A stretch of DNA of 7,254 nucleotides, from positions 1 through 7,254 of the forward strand of contig PLYX01000124.1 in the NCBI GenBank assembly GCA_003151895.1, written 5' to 3'. Shown here in pieces: positions 1 through 5,231 of the stretch (position 1 is the first letter of the stretch; each line of letters begins with the position of its first letter). The position numbers and the translations under genes were made by a program. The stretch is from Solirubrobacterales bacterium. GTDB lineage: Bacteria > Actinomycetota > Thermoleophilia > Solirubrobacterales > Solirubrobacteraceae. Below the pieces are notes generated by a model. The model had not been told where the DNA came from, did no database searches, and worked only from the letters and a program-made list of their open reading frames with translations.

Positions 1-82
1 ATGCCCAGCGCTCGCTGACGCCGAGGCGGTCGCGAAGCATCGCGACCGCCTGGCGCCGACGGACCGGGCCTACCAGTTTCCC
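1..82 (-). CDS. IS3 transposase OrfB, N-terminal fragment (runs off window)
   Basis: Reading on from the candidate slippery site in the -1 frame relative to OrfA gives GKLVGPVRRRQAVAMLRDRL followed by GVSERWA, which then leaves the window. This is the usual N-terminus of the IS3 OrfB integrase-like subunit, the part before the DDE catalytic domain. In this family OrfB is made as an OrfAB fusion by programmed -1 frameshifting and supplies the catalytic activity. No ATG with a ribosome binding site precedes it; the first in-frame ATG lies in the loop of the hairpin at 25-50. That fits production by frameshifting or coupling. The DDE residues are outside the window, so intactness is unknown. Confidence 0.75.
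25..50 (-). repeat. perfect 10-bp hairpin downstream of the frameshift site
   Basis: GGCGGTCGCG (25-34) is exactly complementary to CGCGACCGCC (41-50), with a 6-nt loop. On the minus-strand transcript it begins 25 nt after the slippery heptamer and lies inside the orfB coding sequence. It could act as the stimulatory structure for -1 frameshifting, although the spacer is longer than the 5-9 nt usual for classical sites. Confidence 0.5.
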
Positions 83-348
83 CGAGCGATCTCCTTCAGC
101 GCTCGGACCTCGAGCGCTTGATCGGCGACGATCGCCTTGAGGCTCGAATTCTCGCGCTCGAGCTCCTTCAGGCGCTTCGCGTCCTGGGCCTTCATCCCGC
201 CGTACTGGTTGCGCCAGCGGTGATACGTCTGCTCGCTGACCTGGAGCTCCTTCGCCGCCTCCGGGATCGTCTTGCCCTCGCCGATCATCCGCTCGGCCTC
301 GCGCAGCTTGCGGATGACCTGCTCCGGCGTATGCCTGCGTCGCTTCAT
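70..348 (-). CDS. IS3-family transposase OrfA
   Basis: This is a 92-residue protein, a normal length for IS3 OrfA. Residues 1-50 form a helix-turn-helix of the transposase_8 type (MKRRRHTPEQVIRKLREAE at the start, then SEQTYHRWRNQYGGM), which binds the element's terminal repeats. Residues about 57-85 (AKRLKELERENSSLKAIVAD) form a leucine-zipper-like coiled coil used for multimerisation. I chose the ATG at 348 because the minus strand has a clear purine-rich ribosome binding site just upstream (AGGAAGGAA, 5 nt before the ATG). An in-frame ATG pair 8 and 9 codons further upstream is less well placed. The stop TAG at 72-70 overlaps the OrfB frame directly after a G GGA AAC heptamer. Confidence 0.88.
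   Translation of the reverse strand: MKRRRHTPEQVIRKLREAERMIGEGKTIPEAAKELQVSEQTYHRWRNQYGGMKAQDAKRLKELERENSSLKAIVADQALEVRALKEIARGNW
76..82 (-). other. candidate -1 programmed frameshift heptamer G GGA AAC
   Basis: On the minus strand the heptamer GGGAAAC falls exactly as X XXY YYZ in the OrfA frame (codons GGA, AAC), two codons before the OrfA stop. Slipping back by one base gives GGG AAA CTG and leads directly into the OrfB frame. Most bacterial IS3 elements use A-rich heptamers; G GGA AAC is best known from viral gag-pol sites, so its efficiency here is inferred rather than known. Confidence 0.55.
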
Positions 349-610
349 CAGAGTTCCTTCCTCGCCCATCATCGTGGGCGCGAGAAACTCTCACAAGGGT
401 CGGACCGAACTCACGGGGTCAGGCCAGTCACAAATGGTGTCACGTACAAGTCAGGGCTGAGCAGAGAACCGCGGGTTAAAAGGGTCTTTCGAGAGCTCGA
501 ACGCCTTGTCCCACTCGACCGACGAATCTCGCGAATCGCGTGCGTAGTCGCAAGCCGACCTGCGCAAGAGACTCGGGAGACGCGGCTCCGCGCGGGTTCT
601 GCGGGGGACA

Positions 611-973
611 TCAACAGGACCCCGGCGCTCGCGTGGCAGATGGACGACCAAGCGCTGCAAAAACGCCGACGTCCGAAAAGCGCCGTCGCGGATGGCCCCG
701 GTTGCCATGAGGGCACACTGCTGCGCCCGACGCCGGGCGCGCACGGGTAGAAAACGGCATCGGCTGCGTGCCCCAATCACGCCAGCGGTCGATGGGCGCC
801 GTCCCCCGTGCAGCCCGCACAACCTTGCCGCGGCACTCGAGCGTGAGGAGCGCCTTGCTCGCGCTCGACCTTCCTCGCTTCGTGGCGGCTGCGATCTCGG
901 CAGCGGTGAGCTCGGGCCGAGTCGACAGGGCTCCCAATGCGACTTGCTCCGTGGACTTCTCGCGGATCGTCAT
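611..973 (-). CDS. winged-helix DNA-binding protein, degraded C-terminus
   Basis: Residues about 7-65 read like a small winged helix of the MarR/wHTH kind: LTAAEIAAATKRGRSSASKA is a helix-turn-helix, followed by a wing-like LTLECRGKVVRAARG and an IDRW segment. The ATG at 973 is supported by a strong ribosome binding site (GGAGG, 6 nt upstream on the minus strand). After about residue 70 the translation turns into arginine- and alanine-rich sequence with no recognisable fold. The same region is open in the other two minus frames as well, as happens in non-coding GC-rich DNA. I read this as a gene with a preserved 5' end and a decayed or frameshifted 3' part lying beside an IS. A short functional regulator is also possible. 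No target can be proposed. Confidence 0.4.
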   Translation of the reverse strand: MTIREKSTEQVALGALSTRPELTAAEIAAATKRGRSSASKALLTLECRGKVVRAARGTAPIDRWRDWGTQPMPFSTRARPASGAAVCPHGNRGHPRRRFSDVGVFAALGRPSATRAPGSC

Positions 974-1214
974 CGACTACCTCCATCCAGAAGACGGTGT
1001 TCACGGTGTGGGCTGAGTAGCCGAATACGCCATTGGGAGGGGGCTCTGCCCCGGTGTAGAGCGGAATGTCGGGGAGCCTCCAGGTCCGCCGCCTGCGCGT
1101 TGAATGAAGGGCTGAGGGTCTCCTAGTCCGTCTTGAACCTACTTCTTGCCTTATGCTTCCTTGTGAGCCTGTCGGTGATCGACACCGTGTGCGAGACAGG
1201 ACTGCCGCCGCGCG

Positions 1215-1243
1215 CGGACTGGTAGCTCAGCACCGCTGTATGC
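1215..1243 (+). promoter_or_regulatory. candidate promoter of the small membrane protein
   Basis: A TATGCT box (1238-1243, actinobacterial TAnnnT type) lies 17 bp after CGGACT (1215-1220), which keeps only the GAC core of the -35 consensus. The expected transcription start, about 7 nt downstream of the -10 box, falls within two bases of the ATG at 1252. The transcript would be leaderless. Confidence 0.35.
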
Positions 1244-1251
1244 TCGGTGTC

Positions 1252-1476
1252 ATGAGTGGCCGGTTGGTCCGGCGGGCGGCATCGATAGGGCTGTGGGTAT
1301 TGGATGTCGGCCTGCTTATATTTGCGCTCGACAACTTCACCCATGGTAAGGGTGCGCTGCTGCTAATCGGCTGGGTCATCGTCACGCCGGGCGCCTTCTG
1401 GGGCATGCGTCGCATTGACCGTGAAGGGTGGAACAAGTGGATGGATCGTTTGGATCGCGGCGACTGGTGGGGGTGA
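1252..1476 (+). CDS. small two-helix membrane protein, unknown function
   Basis: This is a 74-residue protein that I do not recognise. After a short basic N-terminus (MSGRLVRRAA) come two hydrophobic segments, about residues 12-28 (GLWVLDVGLLIFALDN) and about 34-52 (GALLLIGWVIVTPGAFWGM). A hydrophilic, tryptophan-rich tail with repeated aspartates follows (NKWMDRLDRGDWWG). The short loop between the segments and the basic N-terminus suggest an inner-membrane hairpin with both ends in the cytoplasm. The frame stays open upstream to an ATG at 1153 and another at 1240. I prefer 1252 because no ribosome binding site is present and a TATGCT box sits at the right distance for leaderless expression. 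It stands alone, with no operon partner. Confidence 0.5.
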   Translation: MSGRLVRRAASIGLWVLDVGLLIFALDNFTHGKGALLLIGWVIVTPGAFWGMRRIDREGWNKWMDRLDRGDWWG

Positions 1477-1487
1477 TTCGCCACCCC
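1470..1487 (+). terminator. GC hairpin over the stop codon of the small membrane protein gene
   Basis: GGGGTG (1470-1475) pairs with CACCCC (1482-1487) across a 6-nt loop, and the stem can be extended with one bulged G. It overlaps the TGA stop codon. No T-tract follows, so termination is only a possibility. Confidence 0.25.
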
Positions 1488-1777
1488 ACTCACAGTCCTC
1501 GCTTCTTGGGCTGGGAGGCGACCAGATCGCCGGTTCATGCGACCGGCGTCGCAGCGGCGCCTCCTACGGTCCGTACACCGGCCCTATACGAAAGCACGCG
1601 TTGGCCGCTCGGCGCGTGGGTTCATCCGTCGAGTCAATGCTGCACTGCATGCCCTTTTGATGCGCATCGAGGCCATATCGTCGCAGACCCATAACTCGTT
1701 GGCCAGTCTGCGTCCAGCCTCCAGCCGCGCCCGAGCAGGTTGTGTGGTACGTAGCCTGGAAGCGGAAACCCGAACGG
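1477..1777. other. intergenic stretch with no gene seen
   Basis: Short open frames exist on the plus strand but show no ribosome binding site, recognisable domain or sensible hydrophobic pattern. The stretch separates the small membrane protein from the 3' end of the convergent minus-strand membrane protein gene. Confidence 0.5.
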
Positions 1778-2818
1778 CTATGCGGATGGCGCGTTCAGAT
1801 GAGCAACCGCCTTGCTGGCCGCAAGCATGACCTGGCGCAGCCCATCGGGCATCGCATCGTACATCTCAATCACGATGCACTCCGGCCGACGGAACAGCAG
1901 GGAGATGGACTGGTGTGTGATGCGACCGACCTCGTTGTCCTGTCCGTCGCGCACGCCGTAGACCCGGCGGCTGATCCAGACAAGGGCGCCTATGTTCTCT
2001 CCCGCTGCCTCGATCCGTTGTTGGCGACGCCAACCAAGCCGCAGGACGACCATGCCGATTTCGCTGCCATCGGATGCGATTGCCTTGAATGTCTGTGGTC
2101 GTATCTGTTTGAGCCCGTGGCGCACCGGCTCCGCCTCCCGTCCCTCCCTCACGGTCAGCAGGACTTGCTCGTGGTCATCGAGGATCTCCCAGCTGCAAGA
2201 GCTTTCTGAGAAGACCTGCTTGAAGAGCGACGGGTTGTCCGCGGCAGGCCTAAAGGTTCCGCGACGGGTCCCGTCCTGGTCGTAGATCCGCTTCTCGCCC
2301 ACGAGCAACACCGGCTCGCTGAACAGCCCAGCTTCGCCAACCTGCGGTCGATGCTCGCTCACCCCGATGCGGCGCAGTGTGTGAACCAATGCGGTATGGC
2401 GCATATCCGGTGCGGGCATCTCAGGTACGTGTGCGACCCTCCTGAGAAGAAAGGCTAGGAGAAGTAGGCTGGCGCCCACCGTCGCCACGACGCCGCCAAT
2501 GACCAGGAGGACGTGGATCGTGTTTCGTACCCCTTCGCCCGGCAATGCGATGAGCACGGCCGCGATACCGATGGTGAGGCACACGAACCCTCCGGCTTTG
2601 AGCCCGCGGTGGGTCAACGCAAGCAGACGCTCCGTGCGGCCTAGTTGGTCGCTGATGCCGCGCGTGTGTGTCCGAGGGATCAACGACGCTCGTGGCTGAG
2701 CGCTTGGGAGGAGTCCGCGAACCTCACTGCGTTGGGCCGTCCTGGCTGCCCGCCACGACTCAACCCCAGGTATCCCATTCAGCGGCGCGTCCTTACGACG
2801 CCCCCGTATGCGCCCCAT
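1778..2818 (-). CDS. membrane-anchored scramblase/LURP-one-like protein
   Basis: The product is 346 residues from the ATG at 2818. Residues 1-70 are basic and unrecognised. Two transmembrane segments follow, about 76-92 (GGFVCLTIGIAAVLIAL) and about 102-125 (HVLLVIGGVVATVGASLLLL). The C-terminal domain, about 160-345, has the alternating beta-rich pattern of the phospholipid scramblase/LURP-one-related (LOR) fold: LVGEKRIYDQDGTRRG, WEILDDHEQVLLTV, GALVWISRRVYGVRDGQ, then DNEVGRITHQ. It ends in a hydrophobic helix (GLRQVMLAASKAVAHL), where scramblase-like proteins carry a buried C-terminal helix. Function in bacteria is unknown; bacterial LOR proteins are not shown to be lipid scramblases. The start is uncertain: no ribosome binding site precedes 2818, the frame stays open to 2944, and a TTG at 2683 would remove most of the basic N-terminus. 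Confidence 0.6.
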   Translation of the reverse strand: MGRIRGRRKDAPLNGIPGVESWRAARTAQRSEVRGLLPSAQPRASLIPRTHTRGISDQLGRTERLLALTHRGLKAGGFVCLTIGIAAVLIALPGEGVRNTIHVLLVIGGVVATVGASLLLLAFLLRRVAHVPEMPAPDMRHTALVHTLRRIGVSEHRPQVGEAGLFSEPVLLVGEKRIYDQDGTRRGTFRPAADNPSLFKQVFSESSCSWEILDDHEQVLLTVREGREAEPVRHGLKQIRPQTFKAIASDGSEIGMVVLRLGWRRQQRIEAAGENIGALVWISRRVYGVRDGQDNEVGRITHQSISLLFRRPECIVIEMYDAMPDGLRQVMLAASKAVAHLNAPSA

Positions 2819-3036
2819 GACCAACAGAGTACATCCACGGCTCGGGGCACGTGATCGCGCGGACGCCCATCGACCTACCATCCGACGACGTGTTCTCACC
2901 GCGTCGACCGGGTGTCGATAAACGCAGCCAACTCCCGTGGCCACAAAGGGGCCGTAGATTCGTGTCTGTCTTGGCCACGAACGCCCGCGCCTGTCCGCAT
3001 AGCAAACTGTGCGCCACCATCCAGAATCCCCTTACA

Positions 3037-3056
3037 CAGAGCCAAAATCTGCTCTG
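3037..3056 (-). repeat. inverted repeat CAGAGC...GCTCTG
   Basis: Six-base arms (3037-3042 and 3051-3056) flank an AT-rich 8-nt spacer, about 60 bp past the integrase stop. It could be a weak terminator for xis-int, but there is no T-tract. The inner arm sequence AGAGC/GCTCT is the same as in the palindrome at 3098-3113, which suggests a protein-binding role instead. Confidence 0.35.
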
Positions 3057-3065
3057 CCGAGACCA

Positions 3066-3113
3066 AGCGGCGGACGGACCTCGAACCCGCTACCTCAAGA
3101 GCTTTGGGGCTCT
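3066..3113 (-). other. tRNA 3'-end-like remnant, candidate attachment site
   Basis: On the minus strand, right at the integrase stop, the sequence continues GTAGAGC, an AGAGC-CCCAAA-GCTCT stem-loop, then TTGAGGTAGCGGGTTCGAGG. The part after the stem-loop resembles a tRNA variable loop and T-arm. A T-stem can form (GCGGG 3086-3090 with TCCGT 3074-3078, two wobble pairs) around the loop TTCGAGG, followed by CCGCCGC in the place of an acceptor 3' strand. It is not a working tRNA: the stem-loop spacer has 6 nt and no T33, and no matching 5' acceptor strand is present. A tRNA fragment at this place is what an integrase that targets a tRNA 3' end would leave. The parent tRNA cannot be named, and the fragment is not a copy of the tRNA-Pro at 5078-5151. 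Confidence 0.4.
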
Positions 3114-4290
3114 ACAGCTCATATTCGTTGACGGCTTGTAGGCGGGGCGTGTCTGGGGTGTGGCGTTGGCGGTAGGCGTGCATGGCGCGCTTGGCGCGTT
3201 CGCGGGCGCGTCGCTCTGCGAGCTTGGTGTAGACGTTTGAGATCAGCCAGCCACCGTCGTCGTGGCCGGCCATCGCCGCGGCGGTCTGATGGTCGAGGCC
3301 GAGCCCGCCGTCCTCGACGGGGTCGACCATCCACTGCAGCGCACGGTGCTTGAGCTCATAGAACTCAAGCGCGGGCATTCCGGCCGCGACGCGTACGGCG
3401 TGCCAGCGACTGTAAAAGTTTGACAACGTGTAGTAACCGCCACGGATCGCCGGGAACAGGATCGTCGGGCTGTAGCGCGGCATCCTTTCCAGGTGCTCTT
3501 GAAGGGCGTGGCTCATGACCACCCACCGCGGATCGTGATCCTTCGGCGCGACCCGCTTGCGCGTGATCGAGTCGTACTGGTAGTGCACGTGGATGATGCC
3601 CTCAGCAAAGTCGATTTCATCTTCGTGAAGCGCGAAGATCTCGCTCGGACGCATCGCCGCCTCCCCCTCGGTCAAGACGATCCCCTCGATCACGAGCCCA
3701 TAATCGTCGCGGCAACTGCGCCGCGCGCAAGCGCGCAACTGCGCGTACTGCTCGTCTGTGACGATCGCGAAGTCGTGACGGTCCACGCGACGCTTGCGCT
3801 TGCTCGCACCTGGCCGTGCGAACTTGTTATCCACGATCAGTTCGCGATCGTGAGCATGGTTGAAGAACTGCCGCACCGACTGCTGCACGTGCGGCCCCCG
3901 AGGCAGGATCCACGTGAGCGCGTCGTCGCGATTGAAGCTGTCAAGCGGCCGATCCCAGAACTCCCGCAGGAACGGCCGCAAACCCTCCCGCAACCGCAGA
4001 ACCGTTTTCGGCGTACGACCCTCAGCCTTCTGCGAACGCTGCCCATCAGGCCACACCATCGCGATACGACCATCCTCCAGCAGCTCTGCGCCCGCGAACT
4101 GCGAAACAGTCGGCACCGTCCTCTGCACCAACGGTTTCTCGACCTGCTCACGCAGCTCTTCGCGGACGCGCTCGGCGGCCTTGTCGTACTCGCTCATGCT
4201 CTTGCAGCCGCCGACCCACTTGCGCTTGCCCCTGTATGAGACGACCCCGCACCAGTCCGGCTTGCGACGAGTACCCCTGTTGTGCGCCAT
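3112..4290 (-). CDS. int: tyrosine site-specific recombinase (integrase)
   Basis: This 392-residue phage/ICE-type tyrosine integrase cuts and rejoins attachment-site DNA through a 3'-phosphotyrosine. Residues about 10-50 (GVVSYRGKRKWVGGC) form a small basic arm-binding domain. Residues about 60-155 are the SAM-like core-binding domain, and about 174-360 are the catalytic domain. Visible catalytic positions are Arg214 (AAMRPSEIF), Lys250 (PKDHDPRW), His315 (YELKH), His343 (AGHDDGG) and nucleophile Tyr354 (SNVYTKL). The usual HxLRH motif reads YELKH, so Tyr311 replaces the first histidine and Lys314 replaces the second catalytic arginine. Tyr at the first position is familiar in related actinobacterial integrases; Lys is less usual. 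The ATG at 4290 has a GGGGGG purine run 5 nt upstream and overlaps the excisionase stop as TGATG; GTG at 4293 is an alternative. The stop codon lies inside a possible att palindrome. Confidence 0.93.
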   Translation of the reverse strand: MAHNRGTRRKPDWCGVVSYRGKRKWVGGCKSMSEYDKAAERVREELREQVEKPLVQRTVPTVSQFAGAELLEDGRIAMVWPDGQRSQKAEGRTPKTVLRLREGLRPFLREFWDRPLDSFNRDDALTWILPRGPHVQQSVRQFFNHAHDRELIVDNKFARPGASKRKRRVDRHDFAIVTDEQYAQLRACARRSCRDDYGLVIEGIVLTEGEAAMRPSEIFALHEDEIDFAEGIIHVHYQYDSITRKRVAPKDHDPRWVVMSHALQEHLERMPRYSPTILFPAIRGGYYTLSNFYSRWHAVRVAAGMPALEFYELKHRALQWMVDPVEDGGLGLDHQTAAAMAGHDDGGWLISNVYTKLAERRARERAKRAMHAYRQRHTPDTPRLQAVNEYEL

Positions 4291-4589
4291 CACATCCCCC
4301 CTTGCTCTTGCTCTTGCTCGCCGCGCAGCCAGCGCTCAACCTCAGAGATCCGGTAACGCAACACCCCGCCACGACGTGCATACGGCAACCCGTGATGGTG
4401 CTGACCCTCGATCCAACGGATCGCAACATGCAGATGCTCAGCCAGTTCGCGCTTGGTCACCCACGGCTCCCGCACCAAAGCCGCGGCGTCAGCGTGCTCG
4501 ACGCGAGCCGCAACACGATCCTCGGCGACGGCGCGGGCGCGAGGCGATCCCAGCGAACTCGACAACATCGGCACGCTCGCGCCGGTCAT
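4290..4589 (-). CDS. xis: excisionase-type helix-turn-helix protein
   Basis: This is a 99-residue protein with a MerR/excisionase-type winged helix at residues about 43-90. WVTKRELAEHLHV is the helix-turn-helix, RWIEGQHHHGLPYARRGG is the second helix and turn, and LRYRISEVERWLRG is the wing and last helix. Such proteins bend att DNA and direct the integrase toward excision, and some also repress their own operon. The tail EQEQEQGG comes from three tandem GAGCAA units that run into the integrase ribosome binding site. The ATG at 4589 was chosen because GGAG lies 8 nt upstream. The frame stays open as far as 5249, but that part is GC-rich, crosses the tRNA antisense and is not credible coding sequence. 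An ATG at 4772 would give 160 residues with a poor ribosome binding site. It overlaps int by one base, so the two are surely co-translated. Confidence 0.85.
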   Translation of the reverse strand: MTGASVPMLSSSLGSPRARAVAEDRVAARVEHADAAALVREPWVTKRELAEHLHVAIRWIEGQHHHGLPYARRGGVLRYRISEVERWLRGEQEQEQGGM

Positions 4590-4921
4590 CGTGTAGCTCC
4601 AGGCCCGACGAAGCCCACGGGTTGCCGTAGACCCCCGCCGCCCCCCGAGCGGACCCCCACGCTCCCCGCCGATGCGCGCGGCCACGCCGCGACGCCACAC
4701 CGGAGGAGGACCCGCTGGCGGGCCCGCGGCCGCGCCGGACTGCTCGTGATGCTCTGCGCCGGATCCAGACATGCCTAACTTCTGTCGAAGGCGGACGCCG
4801 TTTGCCCCCGAGCAACCTTGCAGCGAGCAAGACGAGCACCACCCACCAACCAAGACGCCACGCCAGCCGGGACGGGACGGGCGCGCACGCCGCGAAGACT
4901 GCCACGCGTGCGCGCCGTCCG

Positions 4922-4976
4922 CTGCAAACGTTCTGCAAACGTTTCCGGGGCACACTGCAAACGTCTTGCAAACGCG
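4922..4976 (+). repeat. four 11-bp iterons (CTGCAAACGTT) in exact 11-bp register
   Basis: The block divides into five 11-mers: CTGCAAACGTT (4922-4932), the same again (4933-4943), a spacer TCCGGGGCACA (4944-4954), CTGCAAACGTC (4955-4965) and TTGCAAACGCG (4966-4976). TGCAAACG is invariant in all four. The repeats start at offsets 0, 11, 33 and 44, so all lie on the same face of the helix. Direct repeats of this size beside xis-int and a tRNA are what integrase arm-type sites or cooperative excisionase sites look like. The binder is inferred. Confidence 0.8.
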
Positions 4977-5020
4977 CAGCACCCGAACAGCGCCGCACAG
5001 CCCCGCACACGAACCACCCG

Positions 5021-5040
5021 ATCCCCGTGTTTGCGGGGAT
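5021..5040 (-). terminator. perfect 7-bp GC hairpin downstream of tRNA-Pro
   Basis: ATCCCCG (5021-5027) pairs with CGGGGAT (5034-5040) over a 6-nt loop, 37 nt past the tRNA 3' end on the minus strand. Its place suits a tRNA terminator or processing signal, but no T-run follows. Two TTTGCGG motifs (5030-5036, 5040-5046) overlap it and recall the GCAAA core of the nearby iterons in the opposite orientation. Confidence 0.4.
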
Positions 5041-5077
5041 TTGCGGCCCGGTGCGACGGGCTGCGGCGGGACTTCAG

Positions 5078-5151
5078 TCGGGGCGGCCGGATTCGAACCG
5101 GCGATCTCACCGACCCAAACGGTGCGCGATACCAGGCTTCGCCACGCCCCG
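5078..5151 (-). tRNA. tRNA-Pro (anticodon UGG)
   Basis: The 74-nt gene folds as a full cloverleaf. The acceptor CGGGGCG pairs with CGCCCCG. The D-arm contains AGCCTGGTA. The anticodon stem CACCG/CGGTG closes the loop TTTGGGT, with anticodon TGG at 5117-5115. The T-arm is GCCGG-TTCGAAT-CCGGC, and the discriminator is A at 5078. The CCA end is not encoded (CTG follows). UGG reads CCA and CCG, and wobble may extend it to other proline codons. tRNA-Pro genes are known integration targets of actinobacterial elements, and its 3' end faces the xis-int module. Confidence 0.95.
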
Positions 5152-5164
5152 GGCGTGACGTACA

Positions 5165-5170
5165 AGTCTA
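5165..5170 (-). promoter_or_regulatory. candidate -10 box of tRNA-Pro
   Basis: The minus strand reads TAGACT (TAnnnT type), ending 13 nt before the tRNA 5' end. That would put the transcription start about 7 nt upstream of the mature tRNA. No clear -35 element is seen at 16-18 bp. Confidence 0.4.
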
Positions 5171-5231
5171 CTGCCATTCGATCGACAGGCGATCCTCCAG
5201 ACCTGCGGTCGCGCCAATAGACCCCTGCTGC

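Larger units (their letters stand above)
1..421 (-). mobile_element. IS3-family insertion sequence, orfA end (partial)
   Basis: The stretch holds a complete IS3-type orfA, the beginning of orfB in the -1 frame and a plausible outer terminus; the rest of the element lies left of the window. The two-frame orfA/orfB layout and the OrfA helix-turn-helix plus leucine zipper are typical of IS3, and the OrfA sequence resembles the IS407-like branch. I place the outer end near 421, where the minus strand reads TGACCCCGTGAG, since IS3 ends commonly begin with TGA. The exact end is a guess because the other inverted repeat and the target duplication cannot be seen. Confidence 0.8.
4590..5077. other. 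non-coding control region between xis and tRNA-Pro
   Basis: All six frames contain long openings, as expected from the high GC content, but none shows a recognisable domain or a good start. It carries the four-copy 11-bp repeat at 4922-4976 and the hairpin at 5021-5040. Its place between the excisionase and the 3' end of a tRNA makes it the likely attachment-site arm and the promoter region for xis-int. I could not identify a convincing xis promoter by eye. Confidence 0.5.

Noticed and set aside
440..452. ACGTACAAGTC shared between about 441-451 and the tRNA-Pro leader at about 5158-5168
   Set aside because: An exact 11-bp match somewhere in a 7-kb window is expected by chance, and the flanks diverge at once, so it is not evidence of an att repeat.
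451..822. Alternative minus-strand open frames in 411-822 as genes
   Set aside because: They have no ribosome binding site or recognisable domain and overlap one another in different frames, as random GC-rich DNA does.
1221..1290. tRNA-like GGTAGCTCAGCACC segment
   Set aside because: It resembles a D-arm, but no anticodon arm, T-arm or acceptor pairing can be built around it.
3493..4239. A 248-codon plus-strand frame opposite the integrase
   Set aside because: It is an antisense shadow produced by GC-rich codon use in the integrase gene, with no recognisable motif.
5021..5046. CRISPR array
   Set aside because: Only one repeat-like hairpin exists; there are no regularly spaced copies and no cas genes.
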